A stretch of DNA of 10,075 bases, taken from DATKIY01 sp035543875 (GTDB lineage Bacteria > Actinomycetota > Actinomycetes > JAHEKZ01). A model generated the notes under the pieces. It was not told where the DNA came from. It worked only from the letters and a program-made list of their open reading frames with translations, and did no database searches. The stretch covers positions 1 to 10,075 of the forward strand of contig DATKIY010000015.1 in assembly GCA_035543875.1 (NCBI GenBank). Direction: 5' to 3'. Every line of letters starts with the position of its first letter. Position 1 is the first letter of the stretch. Shown here piece after piece: positions 1 to 6,999 of the stretch. Position numbers and translations under genes: made by a program.

Positions 1-734
1 GCCGTCACTGTGCCGTCTGTTCTGAAGACTGGAGGCAACGCTGACAGCGCCTCGATCGACGTATCTGCTCTGATTCCTTCATCTCGAGTTACGGGCTCGT
101 CGTCTGACTCGACGCCGACTACTTCGACTCCGAACACGCCGGACTCCCACGCAGCGAGAGCGAGCAGGTGCGACCTTAAGGCGAACTCGTCTTGCCGATC
201 GCGAGTCACCGCGTAGCGATCGGCGACTATCTCGGCGGTCTCGCCAAGCGAAACCACTGGATAGGCCAGTTCCATGGCGGGGTTGACCAAACGCCAGCCC
301 AAGCGGGTATCGGCCCGCTCGATTGGCTCGGGGTAACCGCGGTCGGCGGTGCCGAGCACGAAGGGGGCTCGCGTCATCGACTCGCCTCCGCCAGCAATGA
401 CGATCTCGACTTCACCCGAGGCGATCGCTCTGGCGCCGGCCACCACGGCCGACATGCCTGATGCACACAGCCGGTTCACCGTGACCCCAGGAACGGTGTC
501 GGGCAGACCAGCCAGCAGGGCGGCCATCCTGGCGACGTCTCGATTGTCTTCGCCGGCTTGGTTTGCCGCTCCCCAGATGACGTCATCGACGAGATTTGGA
601 TCAAGCAACGGGTTCCGGCGGAGCAGTGCTCGGAAGGTCAAAGCTGCGAGGTCATCGGGGCGGACGGACGACAGGGCGCCGCCTACTTTGTCGAGCGGTG
701 TTCGGCAGGCGTCCACGATGAACACATCGGTCAT
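1..734 (-). CDS. pcaF: Thiolase, 3-oxoadipyl-CoA thiolase-like (partial, C-terminus outside window)
   Basis: Thiolases cleave 3-ketoacyl-CoA with CoA or run the reverse condensation. The PcaF/PaaJ branch splits 3-oxoadipyl-CoA into succinyl-CoA and acetyl-CoA, the last step of aromatic ring catabolism. Reading the minus strand gives an open frame of 244 codons from ATG at 734 to the window edge, beginning MTDVFIVDACRTP, the usual family N-terminus. The nucleophilic cysteine is Cys90 in VNRLCASGMSAV. Other family landmarks are NQAGEDNRDVARMA (58-71), AGGGESMTRAPFV (114-126), LGWRLVNP (145-152) and PPVFRTDGTVT at the truncated end. The GEDNR and RAPFV segments and the Cys90 position resemble PcaF/PaaJ more than generic acetyl-CoA acetyltransferases, but no neighbouring aromatic-degradation gene is visible to confirm the substrate. 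The catalytic His and second Cys of the C-terminal domain lie beyond the window. No Shine-Dalgarno precedes the ATG, so a leaderless transcript is possible. Thiolase family is certain; the PcaF assignment is likely. Confidence 0.88.
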   Translation of the reverse strand, partial: MTDVFIVDACRTPLDKVGGALSSVRPDDLAALTFRALLRRNPLLDPNLVDDVIWGAANQAGEDNRDVARMAALLAGLPDTVPGVTVNRLCASGMSAVVAGARAIASGEVEIVIAGGGESMTRAPFVLGTADRGYPEPIERADTRLGWRLVNPAMELAYPVVSLGETAEIVADRYAVTRDRQDEFALRSHLLALAAWESGVFGVEVVGVESDDEPVTRDEGIRADTSIEALSALPPVFRTDGTVT

Positions 735-742
735 GAGGCGTG

Positions 743-772
743 AGCGTAACGACGCGGTAACTGTCTGGTCGA
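743..772 (-). promoter_or_regulatory. Candidate leaderless promoter of the thiolase gene
   Basis: On the minus strand a TANNNT-type -10 box, TACGCT (748 to 743), lies 8 nt before the thiolase ATG at 734. An 18-nt spacer separates it from TCGACC (772 to 767), which matches four of six positions of TTGACA. This places a start site at or next to the A of the ATG. That fits the absence of a Shine-Dalgarno sequence, and leaderless mRNAs are common in actinobacteria. It rests on pattern matching only, so it is weak. Confidence 0.25.
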
Positions 773-1155
773 AGCTGTCGAAAGTAGAACGACGTTGATG
801 TCGCGAGGTTGCGTCGTTTCGGTTACAAGGCTAGACGCGGGACCCGATCAGGGATTACGTTCTGCCGCACGAAACCGGATTTCATATCTCGAAACGCCCT
901 GTGTCACGAAAGATTAGGAGCGAAATGGGCTTGCGCACGGGAAATCTTGTCGGAGCGGCCAGTCGGATCGACGGTCTGTGCTCGACATCTCGGCGCACCT
1001 CTGTCGCTCTGCGGTCTTCGACCAGACCAATAACCGGGTTCGAAGTCAAGGGCAGGACCAGCGTGGGGGCGCGGGTCCGATTTGTCAGAAACGCAACTCA
1101 CAGTTCGGCAAGTCACTAGTTTTCTCATGGGCGTCCGCACCGGCGGCGCCGCAGC

Positions 1156-1165
1156 AGGAGGGAAG
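1156..1165 (+). promoter_or_regulatory. Ribosome binding site of the solute-binding protein gene
   Basis: AGGAGGGAAG lies 4 nt before the ATG at 1170 (9 nt from the AGGAG core). It is the strongest Shine-Dalgarno in the window. It fixes the start at 1170 rather than at the in-frame upstream ATG at 978, which would place 64 low-complexity residues before the signal peptide. Confidence 0.85.
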
Positions 1166-1169
1166 TTCC

Positions 1170-3032
1170 ATGGCGAGGACGCGGAGAAGTTGGCGTCGCT
1201 GGGGGGCGGCGACCGTCGCGGTGGCAGCAGCAGCAATCGTGCCACTGACGGCAATCGGGGGCGGAGCGCAGGCAGATGAGAGCACCGATCCAGCGATCTT
1301 CAAGGTTGGGGTGTTGCAGGACGTCGACAACTTGAACCCGTTTAAGGGCATCACCGCCGCTGCGTACGAAGTCTGGGCGTTGGAGTACGACACCTTGACC
1401 GGATACAGCAGTGAAGACTTCTCGCCGACGCCAAGACTGGCGGAGTCTTGGGACAAGTCCACCGACGGCCTCACCTGGACCTACCACATTCGGCAAGGCG
1501 TTAACTTCACCGACGGCACGCCGATGACAGCCAACGACGTTGCGTACACGTTCAACCGGGTGATGGATGGTCAGATTGAGAAGACCAATTACGGCAGCTA
1601 TGTGAAGAACATCGACTCGGTCAAGGCAACCGACGATTACACGGTTGTCATGAAAATTTCGGCGCCCTCGGCGATCATGGAACACTTGCTGGTGCCGATC
1701 TTGCCCGAACATATCTGGAAGAACATCAGCGAAGAAGATCTCAAGACATACACCAACGAACCAACCTCGGATCCGCCGGGTGGAGTTGGCACCGGCGCCT
1801 TCATCATGACGGAGGCGCGCGAGGGCCAGTACTACACCTTCAAAACTAACGAGGACTACTGGGATGGTCCGGCGCACATAGATGGCGTTCAGTACATCCT
1901 CTACCAGAACGTCGATGGCATGGTGGCAGCGCTTAAGAATGGTGAGATCGACTTCGCCGATGACATCGATGCGGCGCCATTTGAGGCGCTTCAAAACCAG
2001 GACAACATCGTGGCGCGCTCGTCGCAGTACTACGGTTTCAGTTACATCACGTTCAACGGCGGCGCACAGCTGGTTGACGGAACGCCAATCGGTACCGGGC
2101 ATCCATCCTTGGAGGATCCGAAGGTACGGCTAGCCATCAACTGGGCCATCGACAAACAGGCGCTCGTTGACCGAACCCTGAATGGACGCGGCGAACCAGG
2201 CACAACGATCATCCCGCCGATCTACGCCGATATCCACGCTGAGCCAACTGATGTGATCGGCTACGACCCAGATAAGGCGAATCAGATTCTCGATGATGCC
2301 GGTTATGCGCGCGGGCCAGACGGGATCAGGACGATGCCGGACGGTACTGATCCGCTCGTGTACCAGCTGTACTCACGGCAGAACTCCGAAACATCGAAAA
2401 CCACGATTCGGTTCTTGCAAGGCTGGCTCAAGGCCATTGGCATTGACTCGACCGCTCAGTCGGTTTCAGAGAACCGGTTGTATGAGATTGCAGGTGACGG
2501 TACCTACGACATGTACGAATGGGGGTGGATCGTTGAACCTGACCCCGACTACCAGCTGTCGACCTTCACCTGCGGCCAGCAAAGCTACAAGACAAGTAGT
2601 GGCACAATTTACGCTGGCTTGAATGATGCGTTCTACTGCAACAAGCAGTACGACAAGCTGTACAAGGAACAGGCCGTCACGGTTGACCCAGCGGCGCGCG
2701 CTGAGATCGTCAAGAAGATGCAGCTCATGGCTTATGACGCCAACGCGTACATCGTCTATGAGTACTACGACTATCTGCAGGCGTACCGTTCCGACCGGTT
2801 TACCGGTTTCGTTCCTCAACCAAGCCCTGATGGCGCGATTTTGTTCCAGTACGGGACTTACTCCTACATGAACATCGAGCCGGTATCTGCGGCCAACGGC
2901 GGCACTAGCAGCAGTTCAGACTCCAATGCTCCGCTGATTATTGGCGGCCTTGCGGCAGCAGCCGTATTGGCAGGAGTTGTCGTCTGGTTGGTCAGCAGAG
3001 GGCGTCGAAGTACCGACGCCGACGTGGAGTAG
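1170..3032 (+). CDS. ABC importer solute-binding protein, SBP_bac_5 family, C-terminally membrane-anchored
   Basis: This is the ligand-capturing subunit of an Opp/Dpp-class importer, 620 aa, acting on the outer face of the membrane. Residues 1-35 form a signal peptide: an Arg-rich n-region (MARTRRSWRR, partly like a Tat motif), an Ala/Val core, and an AQA site for cleavage before DES. There is no lipobox cysteine. The SBP_bac_5 domain follows, with PRLAESW (88-94), WTYHIRQGVNFTDGTPM, NDVAYTFNRV and EWGWIVEPDPDY as typical segments. Two cysteines, Cys468 and Cys490, are the only ones I see and could form a disulfide. After a Ser-rich linker (GGTSSSSDSN), residues about 587-609 form a hydrophobic helix followed by SRGRRS, so the protein appears held by a C-terminal anchor instead of a lipid. 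This topology is known from archaeal Opp-family sugar and peptide binders and some actinobacterial ones. It is the first gene of the operon, 3 nt before the permease. Peptide or oligosaccharide ligands are both possible. Confidence 0.93.
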   Translation: MARTRRSWRRWGAATVAVAAAAIVPLTAIGGGAQADESTDPAIFKVGVLQDVDNLNPFKGITAAAYEVWALEYDTLTGYSSEDFSPTPRLAESWDKSTDGLTWTYHIRQGVNFTDGTPMTANDVAYTFNRVMDGQIEKTNYGSYVKNIDSVKATDDYTVVMKISAPSAIMEHLLVPILPEHIWKNISEEDLKTYTNEPTSDPPGGVGTGAFIMTEAREGQYYTFKTNEDYWDGPAHIDGVQYILYQNVDGMVAALKNGEIDFADDIDAAPFEALQNQDNIVARSSQYYGFSYITFNGGAQLVDGTPIGTGHPSLEDPKVRLAINWAIDKQALVDRTLNGRGEPGTTIIPPIYADIHAEPTDVIGYDPDKANQILDDAGYARGPDGIRTMPDGTDPLVYQLYSRQNSETSKTTIRFLQGWLKAIGIDSTAQSVSENRLYEIAGDGTYDMYEWGWIVEPDPDYQLSTFTCGQQSYKTSSGTIYAGLNDAFYCNKQYDKLYKEQAVTVDPAARAEIVKKMQLMAYDANAYIVYEYYDYLQAYRSDRFTGFVPQPSPDGAILFQYGTYSYMNIEPVSAANGGTSSSSDSNAPLIIGGLAAAAVLAGVVVWLVSRGRRSTDADVE

Positions 3033-3035
3033 TGA

Positions 3036-4091
3036 GTGTCGGACCAAACTGAATTTGCACAGGCGGGACTAGCCCCGGACCCGGCGCTCAAGCGCCGGGT
3101 CCGGGACACCCGGCACAAGGGCGGCCTCGGTCGATTCGTCGGCTTCAGGCTGTTGGCCGGCGGCGGGACGATCGTGTTCGTCCTGTTGTTTAACTTCGTC
3201 TTGTTCCGATTGCTACCGGGCGATCCTGCGGCTCGTTACAAGGGTGCGAAGGAGATCGACCCGAAGCAGCTAGAGGTCATCCGGGCTGAATTCAACGCCC
3301 CATTACTTACGCAGTTCTGGCACTACCTGCAGGATCCTTTCAACATTCATTCTGTCTCGTCGTGGAAAGGCGAGCTCGTATGGCCGTTGATCTGGGGTCG
3401 AACTTGGCCGACGCTTGTTCTGCTTGGTAGCTCGACGCTCATTGCGACTGTTGTTGGTGTTTGGGTTGGGATCAGGGCTGGTTGGAACCGAGGCAGCCGG
3501 TTCGATAAAACGTCGACTGGAGTCACTCTGCTGTTCTATGCGACCCCGGAGTTCTGGCTTGGCCTGATTCTCATTTTGTTGTTCTCAACTGGTGTCTGGA
3601 TCTTCCCCGGTATCTTCCCCAGTGGTGGCGTCATCACCCCTGGCCTAGATCCGTTGTCCTTCGACGGCATGGCGAGCATCGCGTTCCATACAGTGCTCCC
3701 AGCCGCTGCTCTGGCTGCGGTCTATCTGGCGGAGTACTCGCTGATCATGCGCGCGTCCATGGTTGACGAGTCAACGCAGGACTACCTGAACACTGCCCGA
3801 GCCAAAGGCCTGATGGACCGGATCGTTCGTCGCCGTCACTGCGTGCCAAACGCCTCGCTGCCTACCATTACCTTGATTTTCCTCAACATCGGATTCATCG
3901 TCGGTGGGGCTATTACCGTTGAGACGGTTTTCTCATATCCGGGGCTTGGCCTGCTAACCAACCAGGCGGTCCAAAACCAAGATCTGGATCTGCTGCAGGC
4001 GTTGTTCTTGGTCTTTACCGTGGCTGTGGTCGTGTTCAACATCATCGCCGACGTCGCCATCGCGATCATTGACCCGAGGATTCGAAAGTGA
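3036..4091 (+). CDS. ABC importer permease, DppB/OppB type
   Basis: This is the first membrane subunit of the Opp/Dpp-class importer (351 aa). It pairs with the next gene product to form the substrate channel. An unusual cytoplasmic N-terminal stretch of about 32 residues, charged and Pro-rich, precedes the first membrane helix (about 39-60), which ends in the family motif FRLLPGDP. An extracytoplasmic insert (about 75-118) and further helices follow. The EAA loop that docks on the ATPase is at about 250-280, with YLNTARAKGL followed by RHCVPNASLP. The C-terminal DPRIRK is typical. The GTG start lies 3 nt after the upstream stop, with a weak GGAG at 3026-3029 embedded in the upstream gene's end, so translation is probably coupled. 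A perfect inverted repeat covers codons 13-23. A TTG at 3153 would put that repeat outside the gene but would cut into the first helix, so the GTG is preferred. Confidence 0.93.
   Translation: MSDQTEFAQAGLAPDPALKRRVRDTRHKGGLGRFVGFRLLAGGGTIVFVLLFNFVLFRLLPGDPAARYKGAKEIDPKQLEVIRAEFNAPLLTQFWHYLQDPFNIHSVSSWKGELVWPLIWGRTWPTLVLLGSSTLIATVVGVWVGIRAGWNRGSRFDKTSTGVTLLFYATPEFWLGLILILLFSTGVWIFPGIFPSGGVITPGLDPLSFDGMASIAFHTVLPAAALAAVYLAEYSLIMRASMVDESTQDYLNTARAKGLMDRIVRRRHCVPNASLPTITLIFLNIGFIVGGAITVETVFSYPGLGLLTNQAVQNQDLDLLQALFLVFTVAVVVFNIIADVAIAIIDPRIRK
3074..3105 (+). promoter_or_regulatory. Perfect 15-bp inverted repeat (RNA hairpin) at the binding-protein/permease junction
   Basis: The left arm CCCGGACCCGGCGCT (3074-3088) is exactly complementary to the right arm AGCGCCGGGTCCGGG (3091-3105) around a 2-nt centre. 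In RNA this would fold as a 14-bp stem with a UCAA loop. Thirteen of the fifteen pairs are G-C. No U-run follows, so it is not a classical intrinsic terminator. It lies 42 nt downstream of the binding-protein stop codon, inside the first codons of the permease. Hairpins at this junction in ABC importer operons are known to protect the binding-protein mRNA from 3' decay or limit read-through, giving an excess of binding protein over membrane subunits. That role is inferred here; the structure itself is read directly. Confidence 0.65.
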
Positions 4092-5026
4092 GCACCCCAA
4101 CTATTGACCCGGCACTGGAAGCAATTCCGGTGCTGTCGTCCAGGACGATCACCCGTGCTCGACGCAAGCAGGGCTTGGCTCGCTTCTCCAGGGCTTTTGC
4201 CAAGCAACGCGGCGGAGTGGTTGGGGTGGCTATTTTCGTCTTCGTTGTGTTGATGGCTTTGTTGGCGCCGATTCTCTTCCCCAAGGAAATGCTCGATCCG
4301 CTGACTACCCTCGCTAACAAGGCACTGGCTGGCCCGAGTTCACAGTTTTGGCTGGGAACTGACGAAAACGGTCGATCTGTCCTGGCCGTCTTGGCGTGGG
4401 GTGCGCGTGCCTCACTGTTGGTTGGCATCGCCGCATCGATCATTTCGATGGTTTTGGGAACGCTTATCGGGATCGGCAGTGGGCACTTTCGCAACTGGTT
4501 TGGGCAAGCCCTTGAGCGACTCACCGACTGGTTTCTGGTAATCCCTTTCATTCCGCTCGTGATCGTGTTGGCCACGGTGTTCAACCAGCGTGGGATTTGG
4601 GCCTCTGTTCTTGTCCTCGGTATTACGTCCTGGCCAGGGACAGCACGACAAGTGCGTGCGCAGACTCTCAGCATCGAGGGAAGGCCCTACTTGGAGCGGG
4701 CGAAGGTCCTGGGTGACAGTGACTGGCAGCAGATGATTCGCCATGTACTGCCAAACGTGATGCCGCTGGTGTTGGCCAACACCACACTCACGGTAGCCAT
4801 TGTCATCCTCTCCGAAACGACTTTGTCGTTTCTTGGCCTGATTGACCCTAACCTGGATTCGTGGGGCACGATGCTGGAGAAAGCGAGCAACGCTGGCGCT
4901 GCATCAACGGGTGCGTGGTGGTATCTGCTGCCGCCAGGCATCTGCGTAATCGTCGTGGTGCTTTCCTTTACGCTCATTGGGCGAGCACTCGAGGTAGTGC
5001 TGGACCCGCGACTGGGAAGTGAGTGA
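4088..5026 (+). CDS. ABC importer permease, DppC/OppC type
   Basis: This is the second membrane subunit of the importer (312 aa). The N-terminal OppC_N region has a basic cytoplasmic stretch (RRKQGLARFSRAFAKQRGG, 25-43) followed by the first helix (about 44-64). The OppC signature FWLGTDENGRSVLAVLAWGAR spans 87-107. Its third element is GRSVL where GRDVL is usual, a mild change. Several helices follow. The EAA loop is at about 197-228 (RPYLERAKVLG, then IRHVLPNVMPLV), then ETTLSFLGLIDPNLDSWG and the C-terminal LEVVLDPRLG. The GTG start overlaps the stop of the first permease by 4 nt (GTGA), the classic arrangement for termination-reinitiation and equal synthesis of the two subunits. The next gene overlaps its end. 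Family assignment is secure; substrate is unknown. Confidence 0.94.
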   Translation: MSTPTIDPALEAIPVLSSRTITRARRKQGLARFSRAFAKQRGGVVGVAIFVFVVLMALLAPILFPKEMLDPLTTLANKALAGPSSQFWLGTDENGRSVLAVLAWGARASLLVGIAASIISMVLGTLIGIGSGHFRNWFGQALERLTDWFLVIPFIPLVIVLATVFNQRGIWASVLVLGITSWPGTARQVRAQTLSIEGRPYLERAKVLGDSDWQQMIRHVLPNVMPLVLANTTLTVAIVILSETTLSFLGLIDPNLDSWGTMLEKASNAGAASTGAWWYLLPPGICVIVVVLSFTLIGRALEVVLDPRLGSE

Positions 5027-6005
5027 CGTGGCACTGCTGGAGATGCGCGACGTTCACTTGACGTATCGCACCGAAGAAGGTCCGGTGCCCGCTGTCCGTG
5101 GCGTGGATCTTTCGATTGCCGCTGGTGAAGTTGTCGGAGTCGCGGGCGAATCGGGATGTGGGAAGTCCACGCTTGTCTCGACCGTCCTGCGGTTGTTCCC
5201 CAAAACGGCAACTGTGTCCGGTGAAGTCCTTATCGATGGTGAAGACGTTCTCACCATGAAGTGGAACCGGATGCGAGCTGTGCGCTGGGGGGAGGCGGCG
5301 GTTGTATTTCAAGGCGCGCTTCACTCGCTGAACCCGATCCAGAAGATCGGCAAGCAACTCACGGAGCCGATCTTGCTGCATGACAAGAAGGCAACGGACG
5401 AGAGCGCCAAGAAGAAGGTAGCCGAGCTGCTCGACCAGGTCGGTCTGCCGGCAAGACATGCACAGGCTTACCCGCACCAGCTATCTGGTGGTCAGAAGCA
5501 GCGCGTGATGATTGCACTTGCACTGTCTTGCGACCCACAAGTGCTGATCGCGGACGAACCGACCACGGCGCTCGACGTCATGGTGCAAGCTCAAATCCTG
5601 GAATTGCTCACCGGAATTGCCCGCGATCGCTCAATGGCGGTCCTCATCATCAGCCACGACCTATCGGTCCTGGCAACGACCTGTCATCGCATCAACGTGA
5701 TGTATGCAGGTCGGGTCGTTGAGGAGGGTCCCGCTCGCACTGTCTTCGACTACCCCAAACATCCGTACACGCGTGCGCTGACTGGAGCGTTCCCGACAAT
5801 AGGTGATGTCGCGTCCAGATACGCGCCATCTGGCCTTGCTGGTGACCCACCATTCCCCGGCGACCTGCCTAGCGGATGTCCGTTTCACCCGCGCTGTCCG
5901 GATGCCATCGACCGTTGCGCCGACATCGATGTGGCGCTGCGACCTGCGGGGCCAGCTCGGGCCGCAGCTTGCATACTCGTAGACGAAGGAGTGTCCGCGT
6001 CGTGA
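5019..6005 (+). CDS. ABC importer ATPase, DppD/OppD type
   Basis: This cytoplasmic ATP-hydrolysing subunit forms a heterodimer with the next gene product (328 aa). All nucleotide-binding motifs are intact: Walker A GESGCGKST (43-51), Q-loop FQGALHSLNP (97-106), signature LSGGQ (155-159), Walker B VLIADEP with catalytic Glu180, D-loop ALD (184-186) and switch His213. The Q-loop form FQGA rather than FQDP is seen in a subset of Opp/Dpp ATPases. The C-terminal oligopeptide-transporter domain has SGCPFHPRCPDAIDRC with a fourth cysteine near the end (Cys287, 293, 300, 318); a mycobacterial OppD carries an Fe-S cluster in this region. From the GTG at 5019 it overlaps the permease by 8 nt but lacks a Shine-Dalgarno. 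An in-frame GTG at 5028 has GGGAAG 8 nt upstream and could be the true start, giving 325 aa. Confidence 0.94.
   Translation: MSDVALLEMRDVHLTYRTEEGPVPAVRGVDLSIAAGEVVGVAGESGCGKSTLVSTVLRLFPKTATVSGEVLIDGEDVLTMKWNRMRAVRWGEAAVVFQGALHSLNPIQKIGKQLTEPILLHDKKATDESAKKKVAELLDQVGLPARHAQAYPHQLSGGQKQRVMIALALSCDPQVLIADEPTTALDVMVQAQILELLTGIARDRSMAVLIISHDLSVLATTCHRINVMYAGRVVEEGPARTVFDYPKHPYTRALTGAFPTIGDVASRYAPSGLAGDPPFPGDLPSGCPFHPRCPDAIDRCADIDVALRPAGPARAAACILVDEGVSAS
5985..5991 (+). promoter_or_regulatory. Ribosome binding site of the second ATPase gene
   Basis: GAAGGAG lies 10 nt before the GTG at 6002, inside the end of the first ATPase gene. It supports the start at 6002 over the in-frame ATG at 5876, which would add 42 Arg-rich residues encoded out of frame within the upstream gene. 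Confidence 0.7.
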
Positions 6006-6994
6006 CTGCGGAGGCGGTTGACAAGAGCGAGGACAACGTCATCGAGGTCGAGAATCTCTCGGTAACTTTTCCTGGTCGTGGCGGGGGCGTCGCCCGCGCA
6101 GTTGACGGCGTCAACCTTTCCGTCCGTAGAGGTGAGATCGTCGCCCTTGTTGGCGAGTCCGGCTGCGGAAAGACGACGCTCGCACGGACCATCCTTGGGC
6201 TGGAGAAACCGGCTGATGGCGAGGTTCGCTTCAACCGCGAGCCACTCAGCTACTCGGGCCGGGCGCTTAAGAAGTACCGGAACAACGTGCAGCTCGTGTT
6301 GCAGGACCCAACCGGAGCCCTGAACCCCCGGCACTCGGTCTATGAAGCGGTCGCCGAAGGTCCACGAACGCACGGGATGGATGACGAGCCGGGGCGAGTC
6401 TCGCGCGCGCTTTCGCAAGCGGGAATGCGCCCGCCGGAACGGTTCTTCTTGCGCTACCCGCATGAGCTGTCTGGTGGTCAGCGGCAACGTGTTGTGATAG
6501 CTGGAGCGTTGGCGCTAGAGCCGCAAGTCATCATCGCCGACGAGCCGGTAAGCAGTCTCGACGCTTCGGTACGCGGTGAAATCTTGGCGCTGATGCTGAA
6601 ACTGCGTGAAGACCTTGGGCTCACCCTTCTGGTAGTCACACACGACCTTGGTCTGGCGTGGAACATCGCCGACCGGATTGTGGTGATGTACCTGGGCCGA
6701 GTCGTCGAAGAGGGCCCAACCGAAGAAGTACTAAGCAACCCACAACACCCGTACACCAAGGCTTTGTTGTCCGTGGTGCCGGAGATGGAACAGGTCGAGC
6801 CGATTGTCTTGACGGGCGAGGCCCCTGACCCCACCAAGATCCCAAGCGGATGTCGGTTCCACCCGCGATGCCAGGCGGTTAAAAATGGCGAAGCGGAAAA
6901 GGCAGGAATCCTTGAGCTATGCAAGACGCAGAGCCCATCGATTCTCCCGCCGGACGCCACCCAGCACGTGTCCGCGTGCCACCTCGTCAAATAA
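6002..6994 (+). CDS. ABC importer ATPase, DppF/OppF type
   Basis: This is the second ATPase of the importer and last gene of the operon (330 aa). The start is the GTG at 6002, overlapping the previous stop by 4 nt (GTGA) and preceded by GAAGGAG. Motifs: Walker A GESGCGKTT (51-59), Q-loop LQDPTGALNPR (100-110), signature LSGGQ (156-160), Walker B VIIADEP with Glu181, D-loop SLD (185-187), switch His214. All are canonical, so both ATPase sites of the heterodimer look competent. The C-terminal domain has SGCRFHPRC and two later cysteines (Cys284, 290, 307, 326), parallel to the partner subunit but with a longer third interval. The stop lies 5 nt from the stop of the convergent bpa gene, with no terminator hairpin between, so the operon transcript probably runs into bpa antisense. 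Confidence 0.94.
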   Translation: MTAEAVDKSEDNVIEVENLSVTFPGRGGGVARAVDGVNLSVRRGEIVALVGESGCGKTTLARTILGLEKPADGEVRFNREPLSYSGRALKKYRNNVQLVLQDPTGALNPRHSVYEAVAEGPRTHGMDDEPGRVSRALSQAGMRPPERFFLRYPHELSGGQRQRVVIAGALALEPQVIIADEPVSSLDASVRGEILALMLKLREDLGLTLLVVTHDLGLAWNIADRIVVMYLGRVVEEGPTEEVLSNPQHPYTKALLSVVPEMEQVEPIVLTGEAPDPTKIPSGCRFHPRCQAVKNGEAEKAGILELCKTQSPSILPPDATQHVSACHLVK

Positions 6995-6999
6995 CGCGC

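Larger units (their letters stand above)
735..1169. other. Divergent intergenic region, thiolase / ABC operon
   Basis: These 435 bp separate the thiolase start from the binding-protein start and should hold the promoters of both. Seen directly: CGAAA at 779-783, 870-874, 890-894, 907-911 and 921-925, plus its complement TTTCG at 817-821. GAAA and TTTC arms also face each other at 871-883 and 880-894. A TANNNT hexamer, TAGTTT (1117-1122), could be a -10 box for the ABC operon with a leader of about 40 nt, but no convincing -35 box accompanies it. A small ORF with a good Shine-Dalgarno (AGGAG at 916-920, ATG at 925, stop ending at 1119, 64 codons) lies here. Its product (MGLRTGNLVGAASR...) is Arg/Ser-rich and matches no family I know, so I do not call it a gene. 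No terminator, tRNA or mobile-element remnant is visible. Confidence 0.6.

Noticed and set aside
349..798. Plus-strand open frame of 149 codons
   Set aside because: It is antisense to the thiolase, whose minus-strand reading shows the Cys90 motif and a continuous family match.
1030..1050. GGGTTCGAAGTC resembling a tRNA T-loop
   Set aside because: The flanks do not pair into a 5-bp T-stem, and no acceptor, D or anticodon arm is found nearby.
978..1169. Earlier ATG for the binding protein
   Set aside because: It would put 64 residues before a good signal peptide; the strong ribosome binding site at 1156-1165 supports 1170.
1125..2102. Long minus-strand open frame (325 codons) across the binding-protein gene
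   Set aside because: It lies antisense to a clear SBP_bac_5 domain and its translation has no recognisable fold; it is the expected shadow of GC-biased codon use.
2794..2810. Paired ACCGGT palindromes (ACCGGTTTACCGGT)
   Set aside because: Short and inside coding sequence of the binding protein, explained by codons for DRFTGF.
5814..5833. CCAGAT/ATCTGG inverted repeat
   Set aside because: Six-base arms within the first ATPase's coding region; expected by chance in a window this size.
5876..6001. Earlier ATG for the second ATPase
   Set aside because: The added 42 residues are Arg-rich shadow sequence of the first ATPase; GTG 6002 has a GTGA overlap and GAAGGAG upstream.
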